From Candidatus Methanosuratincola petrocarbonis (ex Vanwonterghem et al. 2016) (GTDB taxonomy: Archaea; Thermoproteota; Methanomethylicia; Methanomethylicales; Methanomethylicaceae), in assembly GCA_001717015.1 (NCBI GenBank), contig MAGV01000047.1, positions 1-9,966 of the forward strand: DNA of 9,966 bases, written 5' to 3'. Positions within the stretch are counted from its first letter, which is position 1. Every line of letters starts with the position of its first letter. Positions 1-5,752 of the stretch are shown piece by piece. The notes beneath the pieces are model-generated. The model was not told where the DNA came from. It ran no database searches and saw nothing but the letters and a program-made list of their open reading frames with translations. The position numbers were made by a program, and so were the translations under genes.

Positions 1-57
1 AGTTTACCAGCCTTCTAAACTCACCTGAGAAATGTGAGTTTAGAAGGCTGGTAAACT
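1..57. repeat. Perfect inverted repeat, 24-bp arms with 9-nt loop
   Basis: Positions 1-24 are the exact reverse complement of 34-57, separated by a 9-nt spacer (25-33). The arms begin AGTTTACC and end GGTAAACT. As RNA, either strand would fold into a long uninterrupted stem. It lies downstream of the surface-protein gene and beyond that gene's T-rich tract. On the minus strand the T-tract precedes this stem, so it is not in the usual order of an intrinsic terminator. The left arm starts at the window edge, so the repeat may be longer. It could be a small palindromic mobile element, a 3'-end-stabilising hairpin, or a terminator for a convergent gene outside the window. The structure is certain; its role is not. 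Confidence 0.9.
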
Positions 58-58
58 T

Positions 59-96
59 AAAAAAAAAGAAAAAATGTAGCCGCGGCTTAAGCCGCG
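59..96 (-). terminator. Hairpin plus T-tract terminator of the surface-protein gene
   Basis: A perfect 16-bp palindrome, CGCGGCTTAAGCCGCG, occupies 81-96 and contains the TAA stop codon (87-89). As RNA it gives a 6-bp GC-rich stem with a UUAA loop. Seven bases later on the minus strand comes a T-rich tract (59-74, T6-C-T9). Archaeal RNA polymerase terminates mainly on such T-tracts. The order, hairpin then T-tract just after the stop codon, fits a strong terminator for this gene. Confidence 0.75.
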
Positions 97-2408
97 ATCT
101 TGCTCCTGATGACGACTATGGAGTAGATGGAGGCGATTGCCGCGATGAGCGCGAGCACGACGGCGATCCAGACAGGAGTCATGTCAACAGGCAGGAAGCC
201 CTTCATCGAAGACGTGTCGGCCTTCACTGCTGAGACGTCTGCCTTGATCGTGCCCACGTCGGTCTCTATGGTTGCGACGTTGCCGTTGATCGCTGTCACT
301 GTGCCGTTGATCTGCCCGAGGATCGTCTGGACAGTTGCCACATCGCCTTGGAGCGCAACGACCTTTGCGTCGAGGTTGTCAATACTGGTCTGCATCGTGC
401 CTAGAGTGGTCTGGACGGTAGCGACGTCATCCTCGATTGCAACGAGCTTGGCGTCGAGGCTCGAGAATGATGAGTTCATGTAGTCCATCAGGTCGCCGAC
501 GATGAGGTCGCCAGTCGTAGTAACGTTGAAGGTCGCGTAAGCATATATCGGGAAGTTGCCCGCAACCACTCCGTAATCAGTGTAGTCATAATCGTCGTAA
601 ATATCGCACCTGTCCTTGATGTAGAACGAAACAGTGTGCATCCCTGGCCTGAAGCCCGCCTTCACGAGCTGGACTGCGATGTCACCTGTGTAGTTCGCCG
701 CCACCTGTCCGGTTCCTGCGCCGACTGCAATGAACTGGTTGTCAACTGCAACCCAGTACTTCACGTTGTAGCCCATGTATGGATCATCCAAACCGTACTC
801 GTAGTAGTCGAAATACCTATAATTATCATCAGAACCATACTCGCTCACGAGGAAGCCGCAGCCATAGACCCAGAAAGTCGCGCCGTCGTTGCTGAACGAG
901 GCTGGATCAACCCAGACCTTCGGCATCACAGTGAAGTATGTGTCGATCGGCTCCTGGACTGGCCCGTATACAAGAGTGCTGCCGTTTATGTCACCGAGGA
1001 AGACATACCGCGGACCGCCTGCAGAGTGAGGCACTGTCACGGTGATCTCGAAGCTTGAGCTTGGGACGGTAAAGTTTGCCAGCATCACGAGGTCAGTATC
1101 CACTAAATACGAGGCAGGAGTGTAGTCAAACCAAACAGTCACGTATTCGCCAATGTAGTCAGCCATGTTCACAAACTTGAGGGTAACCTGGTCGCCGCAT
1201 ACGCCCTCGCCTGGGTCGAATGTGATGGCCGGGACCTGGACAATGCAGACAGTAAAGTTGTACTGGACGTTGTTATTGTCGATGACCTTGAAGAAATAGT
1301 CGCCTGAGGGGATCTGCGGTATTGTTATTGTATAGTCAACTACTGCGCCGCTTCCGTTCAGCGCTATGCCTTCGGCAACTAGCGTGGAGTTCAGGTAGAT
1401 ACTGGCCTGTCCGTTGTACGGGAACCACCAGAGCGTGACGTTGTACTGCTCTCCAGTGTAGAATATGATGCTAGTCGGATATTCGCAACCGTAGACACAG
1501 CCGTGTCCAGCCAAGTCGGTGCTTTGTCCATCATCTACCATATAATGCCAAGCTTCGCTATCAACCCAGACTTCCCTGTAATACTCCGAGAAATAGTCTT
1601 CAAACACAGTATCGGCATTCTCGTCAACGACTGCAACTGCCACATCCTCACAGGCTGGATGCGATGTCTCGCAGTCAATCTTGTTTCCGAGGTCAGTAAT
1701 CGGGAAGGTGTACGTGAATCCAGTCCATATCCAGCCCGATTCGTTGTGAGTCACAACTGAGACATTTGCCACGAAGTCACCATCCTGCGTGATGTTGTAG
1801 GTCATGTCTGCAGGAAGGGCATAGCCAGAAACGGTCACCGGGGTGTTTGGTGCTCCGCTTGTCGGGGTCATGTAGAAGGAGCCTGTGAATCGGATCCTGT
1901 TTGTGGAGACTCCAACGTCCGAAGAGGGTATCGACGGAGTGGTCACAGGGTTCACATCAGTCAGCTTGAGCCAATAATCAACCCCGCCCTGAACCATGAA
2001 TGGGACGGTGCCATTAATCCAGCCGTTGCCGACTGTGAAGGTATAGTTCCTGCCCTCCAAGCTGAACGGGTAAGGAGGCGTTATAGTGTATGGTGTAGGC
2101 GTGCTGCCAAGGATGTCACCAACATAGAACGGCCCTGCATACCACCTGTCGCCGTTGTTCTGGTTGGCGTCGGCGCTGCCCGAGTTGGAGAGCCAGAGCC
2201 AGACCTGGGCGCCGGTGATGGTCATGTTCCCAGTCCAGATGCTTACATTGGCACCTGCAGGCACTTCGATCGGATCATCATACGAGTCCGCATAGAAGAT
2301 CATTGGCCTTTCGGTAATGGTCGCAGCGACGAGCGGAAAAGCCACGAAGATCGCCGGAAGCAATAGAACAGCCACAATAGATAGGCTAAAAATCTTTTTA
2401 GATTCCAT
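87..2408 (-). CDS. S-layer-like surface protein with coiled-coil stalk and C-terminal membrane anchor
   Basis: This is a 773-residue secreted protein, probably a cell-envelope (S-layer or stalk) component. The start at 2408 is chosen because AGGTGA sits about 7 nt upstream and a signal peptide follows at once: MESKK, a hydrophobic core at residues 6-28, and a likely cut after AA28-29. A longer reading from TTG at 2480 would place 24 non-signal residues in front and overlap the promoter. Residues 30-640 are beta-rich, aromatic and acidic, with Ig-like stretches (for example near SGAPNTPVTVSGYALP), about 17 N-X-S/T sequons and eight cysteines, some paired (CETSHPAC, CVYGC). Residues about 651-735 are heptad-patterned coiled coil, with LDAKLVAIEDDVATVQ recurring almost unchanged 28 residues later. 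Residues 745-767 form a transmembrane helix, followed by a short basic tail. The architecture recalls membrane-anchored stalk proteins such as Sulfolobus SlaB, but here joined to a large ectodomain. The S-layer role is inferred from architecture, not from a recognised family motif. Confidence 0.8.
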   Translation of the reverse strand: MESKKIFSLSIVAVLLLPAIFVAFPLVAATITERPMIFYADSYDDPIEVPAGANVSIWTGNMTITGAQVWLWLSNSGSADANQNNGDRWYAGPFYVGDILGSTPTPYTITPPYPFSLEGRNYTFTVGNGWINGTVPFMVQGGVDYWLKLTDVNPVTTPSIPSSDVGVSTNRIRFTGSFYMTPTSGAPNTPVTVSGYALPADMTYNITQDGDFVANVSVVTHNESGWIWTGFTYTFPITDLGNKIDCETSHPACEDVAVAVVDENADTVFEDYFSEYYREVWVDSEAWHYMVDDGQSTDLAGHGCVYGCEYPTSIIFYTGEQYNVTLWWFPYNGQASIYLNSTLVAEGIALNGSGAVVDYTITIPQIPSGDYFFKVIDNNNVQYNFTVCIVQVPAITFDPGEGVCGDQVTLKFVNMADYIGEYVTVWFDYTPASYLVDTDLVMLANFTVPSSSFEITVTVPHSAGGPRYVFLGDINGSTLVYGPVQEPIDTYFTVMPKVWVDPASFSNDGATFWVYGCGFLVSEYGSDDNYRYFDYYEYGLDDPYMGYNVKYWVAVDNQFIAVGAGTGQVAANYTGDIAVQLVKAGFRPGMHTVSFYIKDRCDIYDDYDYTDYGVVAGNFPIYAYATFNVTTTGDLIVGDLMDYMNSSFSSLDAKLVAIEDDVATVQTTLGTMQTSIDNLDAKVVALQGDVATVQTILGQINGTVTAINGNVATIETDVGTIKADVSAVKADTSSMKGFLPVDMTPVWIAVVLALIAAIASIYSIVVIRSKIAA
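204..458 (-). repeat. 84-nt (28-residue) coiled-coil repeat within the surface-protein gene
   Basis: Codons for two successive 28-residue units, at 375-458 and 291-374, encode LDAKLVAIEDDVATVQTTLG and LDAKVVALQGDVATVQTILG. The shared DNA (for example GCGTCGAG at 451-458 and 367-374) lies exactly 84 nt apart. Twenty-eight residues is four heptads, so duplication keeps the coiled-coil register. The pattern decays toward 204, where shorter units (NVATIETDVGTIKADVSAVKAD) continue it. This looks like growth of the stalk by internal tandem duplication. Confidence 0.75.
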
Positions 2409-2421
2409 TTCTTTGTCACCT

Positions 2422-2443
2422 ATATTTTCGTGGATGAAAATAT
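2422..2443. promoter_or_regulatory. Inverted repeat in the leader of the surface-protein gene
   Basis: ATATTTTC (2422-2429) and GAAAATAT (2436-2443) are perfect 8-bp inverted arms around a 6-nt spacer. The repeat lies right upstream of the ribosome binding site (GGTGA at about 2416-2420) and over the transcription start expected from the TATA box at 2452-2464. It could be a protein-binding operator at the start site or a weak AU-rich leader hairpin. Function is inferred from position only. Confidence 0.4.
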
Positions 2444-2451
2444 CCTGGGTT

Positions 2452-2506
2452 GGATATATATAGCTTATGTGAACTTGCAAAGGTATATACCGAGAATTAT
2501 ATACAT
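2452..2506 (-). promoter_or_regulatory. Stacked TATA-like boxes upstream of the surface-protein gene
   Basis: Reading the minus strand, three TATA-like elements occur before the gene: TGTATATAAT (about 2497-2506), GGTATATACC (2482-2491, a 10-bp palindrome) and CTATATATATCC (about 2452-2463). The last is best placed: start about 25 nt downstream would fall near 2431, giving a leader of roughly 20 nt that includes the GGTGA ribosome binding site. The others could drive longer transcripts or may be chance in AT-rich DNA. A strong dedicated promoter fits an abundant surface protein. Confidence 0.6.
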
Positions 2507-2510
2507 TTAC

Positions 2511-2522
2511 TTAATCGATTAA
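2511..2522. promoter_or_regulatory. 12-bp palindrome upstream of the surface-protein promoter
   Basis: TTAATCGATTAA is a perfect 12-bp palindrome about 50 bp upstream of the best TATA box and about 30 bp past the stop codon of the upstream regulator-like gene. It could be an activator or repressor site, but a palindrome of this size is expected by chance more than once in 10 kb, and the local DNA is AT-rich. Weak evidence. Confidence 0.25.
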
Positions 2523-2549
2523 TAAAATGTGCACAAGCAAGCCCCGCGG

Positions 2550-3119
2550 TTACTTTGAGAAGGAAATGATTACCATGCCTCTCATTGCATCTCGGCTAAT
2601 CGTGCTGTACCCGATGCCATGCATCGCACCCTCAATGAACTTTGATAGGAAGGATGCGCCAACCCTAGTGAGGCTCGTTGAGACGCACCTGACTGTGACG
2701 GACTGCCCATCTTGCACTGCTGCAACCTCATTCAGGTCCCACCTAATCACGCGGAGCATCATATTCAGCACACCGACCGGATCCTTGAACCGCTCCCGAA
2801 TGTATCGTCCGTAGAGCCGACCGCTCTCGTACCACTTTTCTGCCAGCACCGCCTCGGACTCGTTTTCGATGGATGGGTTGGCGACGTCCAGAGGTACAAA
2901 ATTGGCGCCGAGTACGCGCAGCACGTGGATGACCTCCAGGAGATCGGCGAGTTCCTCGGAGCGGAAGCCGAGGCGGTCAATCCTCACCGCCTGCTCCAGC
3001 AGGTCCTCTATGTATTTGGTGATCGACTCGCCCTTCTTCTTGGAGATCTCTGCAACCTCGTCCAGGATGCCCTCCGAGATGTAGACTAGCTTCTTTCCCC
3101 TCTTTTCAGGACTTTTCAA
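2550..3119 (-). CDS. Putative ribbon-helix-helix regulator with C-terminal sensor-like domain (paralogue 2)
   Basis: This 189-residue protein has no signal peptide or membrane segment and I do not recognise a named family. Residues about 10-46 (KLVYISEGILDEVAEISKKKG, then ESITKYIEDLLEQAV) have the short strand and two helices of a ribbon-helix-helix DNA-binding fold. Residues about 90-189 form a second domain with W96-x3-G100-x3-G104, W127, and IEGAMHGIG (162-170) before a final strand. That layout is reminiscent of V4R small-molecule-binding domains, a low-confidence inference. The start is TTG at 3119, supported by GAGGGGAT about 4 nt upstream and the lack of another nearby start codon. It overlaps the end of the upstream gene by 14 nt, so the two are almost certainly co-translated. 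The proteins align along nearly their whole length, indicating tandem duplication. A transcriptional regulator is likely; its target and ligand are unknown. Confidence 0.65.
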   Translation of the reverse strand: MKSPEKRGKKLVYISEGILDEVAEISKKKGESITKYIEDLLEQAVRIDRLGFRSEELADLLEVIHVLRVLGANFVPLDVANPSIENESEAVLAEKWYESGRLYGRYIRERFKDPVGVLNMMLRVIRWDLNEVAAVQDGQSVTVRCVSTSLTRVGASFLSKFIEGAMHGIGYSTISRDAMRGMVIISFSK

Positions 3120-3723
3120 TACTATCCCCTCGTTTTTGAGCCTCCTGGCGCTTCCCGACCACCCTGATGAAGCCGCATCCAGATTCCTTGTGGATTACAT
3201 TGAGCCCGATTGCAGAGAGCATGCCCTCGAAGAAGCACGCAAGCAGCTCAGAATTGTTCCTCGAGAGGCGCGGGGCGAGCACATTGATCTCCACCACTCC
3301 TGATTGCGCGTCCCCTTTCATCGAGAATTCGGAGACGTTCCAAAGGGAGAGTTCGAGCTCATTCTTTATTGACTCGAGGCATCCTTCGGGCTTGCCTGTG
3401 AGATGCTTCTTCCCGAACCAGGCGCCGGCATCCTTCCAGGCAGCGGCTGCGCCCTCCGGTGATGCGCTGTAGGCTATTTCGTTGATCTCCGACCACAGGT
3501 TCTCGAGGCAGAGGATGTAACCGGCTTCCCTAGCAACCCTCATTTTACCGCATTCTTCGAGGGCAGCATCCATCTTAACGCCAGTCTTTTGGAACAAAAT
3601 TGCTGATTCGAAGATCTCGTTCACGGTCTCGTACAGGCTCTTGCCATTCTCCCTTGCGATCTCGCTTATTGACCTGAGCAGGTCCTCGCGTGCAACGAAA
3701 GTCTTCCGCCTCTCAGCAACCAT
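3106..3723 (-). CDS. Putative ribbon-helix-helix regulator with C-terminal sensor-like domain (paralogue 1)
   Basis: This soluble 205-residue protein is paralogous to the one encoded just downstream. Residues about 6-42 (RKTFVAREDLLRSISEIARE, then a turn and SLYETVNEIFESAI) match a ribbon-helix-helix pattern. The C-terminal domain shares W96-x3-G100-x3-G104, W128 and FEGMLSAIG (165-173) with its neighbour; both W96 and both glycines fall at the same residue numbers. A basic tail (KRQEAQKRG) is extra. The ATG at 3723 is preferred because GGATGGT lies just upstream; a GTG at 3735 would add four residues and has no visible ribosome binding site. It follows the ABC transporter ATPase gene after about 200 nt and likely has its own promoter, with an inverted repeat over the expected start site suggesting autoregulation. 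DNA binding and ligand sensing are inferred from fold pattern; no family is firmly recognised. Confidence 0.65.
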   Translation of the reverse strand: MVAERRKTFVAREDLLRSISEIARENGKSLYETVNEIFESAILFQKTGVKMDAALEECGKMRVAREAGYILCLENLWSEINEIAYSASPEGAAAAWKDAGAWFGKKHLTGKPEGCLESIKNELELSLWNVSEFSMKGDAQSGVVEINVLAPRLSRNNSELLACFFEGMLSAIGLNVIHKESGCGFIRVVGKRQEAQKRGDSIEKS

Positions 3724-3742
3724 ACGACCATCCACGCAGTGA

Positions 3743-3778
3743 TTTGTTCATGCAGAGAACAAACAATTGTTTTTTACC
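3743..3778 (-). promoter_or_regulatory. Candidate promoter and operator of the regulator pair
   Basis: TTTGTTC (3743-3749) and GAACAAA (3757-3763) form a perfect 7-bp inverted repeat with a 7-nt spacer. The right arm runs into the 12-bp palindrome AAACAATTGTTT (3761-3772), giving three alternating AACAA-like half-sites. A weak TATA-like element, GTAAAAAAC on the minus strand (about 3770-3778), would place transcription start near 3747, inside the repeat. A cluster of half-sites over its own start site is what an autorepressing ribbon-helix-helix protein would use. Inference from position and symmetry only. Confidence 0.4.
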
Positions 3779-3926
3779 TTCCGGTAACTTATCTTTTTTT
3801 GGATACCAAGCGATCTTCGAAACGTCGAAAATTCGGGAACCACATCAGGATGTTTCGTCAATTATTCGAGTATAGGGAGGGATGAGGAGAGAAATACCAG
3901 ACGAAAGGCAATAAAAGGTGATCAGT
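3779..3926. other. Intergenic stretch between transporter ATPase and regulator genes
   Basis: This stretch holds no convincing ORF or RNA gene. On the minus strand it begins just after the ATPase stop with a modest T-rich segment (CCTTTTATTGCCTTT, about 3905-3919) that may end transporter transcription. It is more AT-rich than the flanking genes. A small imperfect inverted element (TTCGA-AACG-TCGAA, about 3816-3829) and A/T runs near 3794-3800 are unexplained. Confidence 0.4.
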
Positions 3927-4697
3927 TCAGGTCCTCGGGAGTATGAACTTCCTCCCGCTGTGCTCGATCATCTCGACTGGGAGCCCGTAAACTTCTTCAA
4001 TTGTTTCCTCGTCGATGACGTCCCCAGGCATACCCTTGTGCAGTATCTTCCCGCCTTTCATTAGTGCTATCCTGTCGGAGTACATCAGTGCGTGGTTCGG
4101 GTCGTGGAGGCTCATCACCACGCTGATCCCCCTCTCTCTAGAGAGCCTCCTGACGGTTTCGAGGGTAGTGACCTGGTTCTTGAAGTCGAGGTGGGCGGTA
4201 GGCTCGTCCAAGAGGAGGAGCTTCGGCTCCTGCGCTATCGCCCGGGCTATCAGCACGAGCTGCCTCTCGCCCCCGCTGATGTTTGTGTAGGTGCGGTCGC
4301 GCATCTCCGAGATTCCGACGGTCGAAAGCGCCTCCTCAGCCTTCCTATAGTCAGCCTTCGATGGCTGCTGGAAGATGCTCAGGTACGAGACCCTCCCCAT
4401 CAGGACAACGTCCAGCACCGAGAACGGGAAGGACGGGGTGTGCGACTGGGGGACGTAGCCGATCGCCCTCGAGAGCTCGCTCCGGGGGTAGCTGAGGATG
4501 TCCCTGCCGCAGATCGCGATGGATCCGGAGCTAGGCTTCAGGAGCGCGTTGATGCACTTCAGCAGGGTCGTCTTGCCCGAACCGTTAGGCCCCAAGAGAG
4601 TTAGGACCTCGCCCCCGTTGACGCTCAGCGAGTCTGCCCTGACCGAGAATATGCCGTGGTAGGAGAACTCGAGCCCCGAGATCCGGACTACTTCCAT
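3927..4697 (-). CDS. ABC transporter ATP-binding protein, FepC/BtuD type
   Basis: This cytoplasmic ATPase of 256 residues powers the importer encoded with it. All nucleotide-binding motifs are present: Walker A GPNGSGKTT (36-44), Q-loop Q84 in YVPQSHTPSFPFSVLDVVLMGR (the FecE/BtuD-like form, given here in part by residues 81-102), signature SGGERQ (141-146), Walker B LLLLDEP (160-166), D-loop around H169-D171 and switch histidine H198. The length is typical of the family. Its ATG overlaps the end of the permease gene by 10 nt, with a GGGTGGATC ribosome binding site inside the permease reading frame, so the two are translationally coupled. The partner permease and binding protein place it in the iron-siderophore/haem/cobalamin/oxyanion uptake group; the exact substrate cannot be read from the ATPase. 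Confidence 0.93.
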   Translation of the reverse strand: MEVVRISGLEFSYHGIFSVRADSLSVNGGEVLTLLGPNGSGKTTLLKCINALLKPSSGSIAICGRDILSYPRSELSRAIGYVPQSHTPSFPFSVLDVVLMGRVSYLSIFQQPSKADYRKAEEALSTVGISEMRDRTYTNISGGERQLVLIARAIAQEPKLLLLDEPTAHLDFKNQVTTLETVRRLSRERGISVVMSLHDPNHALMYSDRIALMKGGKILHKGMPGDVIDEETIEEVYGLPVEMIEHSGRKFILPRT

Positions 4698-5707
4698 GCG
4701 GATCCACCCCTCAGCTTGAGTAGGTAAAGGAAGAATGGGGCACCCACTAGGGTGGTGATCACCCCGACCGGGAGCTCGAACGAGGCGACCGAGCGCGCCA
4801 GGTCATCCGCAACCATCAGGAACACAGCCCCAAGGCTGGCGGAGACGGGCACAACGACCCTGTTGTCAGGCGTGCCCAATAGCATCCTCACCGTGTGCGG
4901 GACGACGAGGCCTATCCAGCCTATTATGCCAGCCACGGAGACGAAAGCGGAGACCATGAGTGTCGACGCGAGCAGCACGATGAACCTGTCCCTCCCCACG
5001 TTTACCCCGAGAGCCTTCGCCTCCTCGTCCCCCATGGAGAGCACGTTTATCCGCCACCGCATGAGGAATATGACCGCGAACCCCACCATGATCAGTGGGG
5101 CGGTCTGACCAAGCGGCCCCCAACCCGTCACCGCGAGGCTCCCCATCATCCAGTAGACCACCCCCGCGAGCTTCTCAGACTCGGTGAAGAACTTTATTAT
5201 CGAGAGGAGTGCCGAGAAGAGCGCGGTCACTATCACGCCTGCGAGTACGAGGGATATGACCGGAGTCTCGCCCTTGCTCTTGGCGACGGTGTAGGTCGTG
5301 AAGAAGGCGGCGAAGCCCATCGCGAAGGAGAGAGACTGGACTGAGCCGGGGATCCCCGGGAAGTAGGCGATCCCGAGGGCTGCGCCGAGCCCTGCGCCCG
5401 CCGAGACCCCCAGGATATAGGTGTCGACGAGCGGGTTCCTGAAGATCCCCTGCAGCGAGGCGCCGGAGACGGAGAGGGCGATCCCCCCCACCAGGGCGAG
5501 GAGGATCCTCGGCATGCGGATGTTGAAGACGATCGTCTCGTAGACCTCTGGCCAGGGGGTTGTCCCAGAGGGGTCGAAGATCCGCTTGGCGAGCATGCTG
5601 AGGACGGTGAGAGGGTCAATCGAGTAGACGCCCACAAAGAGGGAGCCCACTAGCACGGGCAATGGGAGGAGGAGCAGCGCAGAGATCAGGAGTCCCTTTC
5701 TTGGCAT
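4688..5707 (-). CDS. FecCD/BtuC-family ABC transporter permease
   Basis: This 339-residue polytopic membrane protein forms the transport channel, presumably as a dimer. FecCD hallmarks are clear: RMPRILLALVGG (64-75), SGASLQGIFRNPLVDTYILG (81-100), the coupling region MGDEEAKALGV (225-235), GWIGLVVPH (263-271), the AD-x2-R segment (300-305), and ELPVGVITTLVGAPFFLYLL (311-330). The first helix is at about residues 5-27, and hydrophobic segments recur to the end, consistent with about ten helices. The ATG at 5707 follows the binding-protein stop by 45 nt. That gap holds a pyrimidine-rich tract (CTTCTTTCTTTCTTT on the minus strand) which could attenuate transcription after the binding protein, a common need in such operons; this is inference. 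The substrate is probably a metal chelate or corrinoid. Confidence 0.93.
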   Translation of the reverse strand: MPRKGLLISALLLLPLPVLVGSLFVGVYSIDPLTVLSMLAKRIFDPSGTTPWPEVYETIVFNIRMPRILLALVGGIALSVSGASLQGIFRNPLVDTYILGVSAGAGLGAALGIAYFPGIPGSVQSLSFAMGFAAFFTTYTVAKSKGETPVISLVLAGVIVTALFSALLSIIKFFTESEKLAGVVYWMMGSLAVTGWGPLGQTAPLIMVGFAVIFLMRWRINVLSMGDEEAKALGVNVGRDRFIVLLASTLMVSAFVSVAGIIGWIGLVVPHTVRMLLGTPDNRVVVPVSASLGAVFLMVADDLARSVASFELPVGVITTLVGAPFFLYLLKLRGGSAWK

Positions 5708-5752
5708 CTGGCAACCACTCGGGGTTTAAAGAAAGAAAGAAGGGGGTGCTTA

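Noticed and set aside
1..57. CRISPR repeat or tRNA at the window start
   Set aside because: There is a single inverted repeat without spaced direct copies, and no cloverleaf or CCA-adjacent acceptor pattern.
2409..2480. N-terminal extension of the surface protein from TTG at 2480
   Set aside because: It would put 24 extra residues before an evident signal peptide and read through the TATA box; ATG at 2408 has a good GGTGA ribosome binding site.
3774..3800. Hairpin TTACC-TTCC-GGTAA followed by a T-run on the + strand, as a + strand terminator
   Set aside because: No + strand gene ends there, and the stem is only 5 bp.
3736..3926. Possible C/D-box small RNA or riboswitch in the gap between transporter and regulators
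   Set aside because: Sequences resembling C boxes are imperfect, no matching D box or terminal stem is seen, and no conserved cobalamin-riboswitch-like core is present before the importer either.
4092..4604. Long + strand ORF (170 residues)
   Set aside because: It lies opposite the ATPase gene, whose motifs are all intact; its product is low-complexity and Arg/Glu/Pro-rich, as expected of an antisense shadow in GC-rich DNA.
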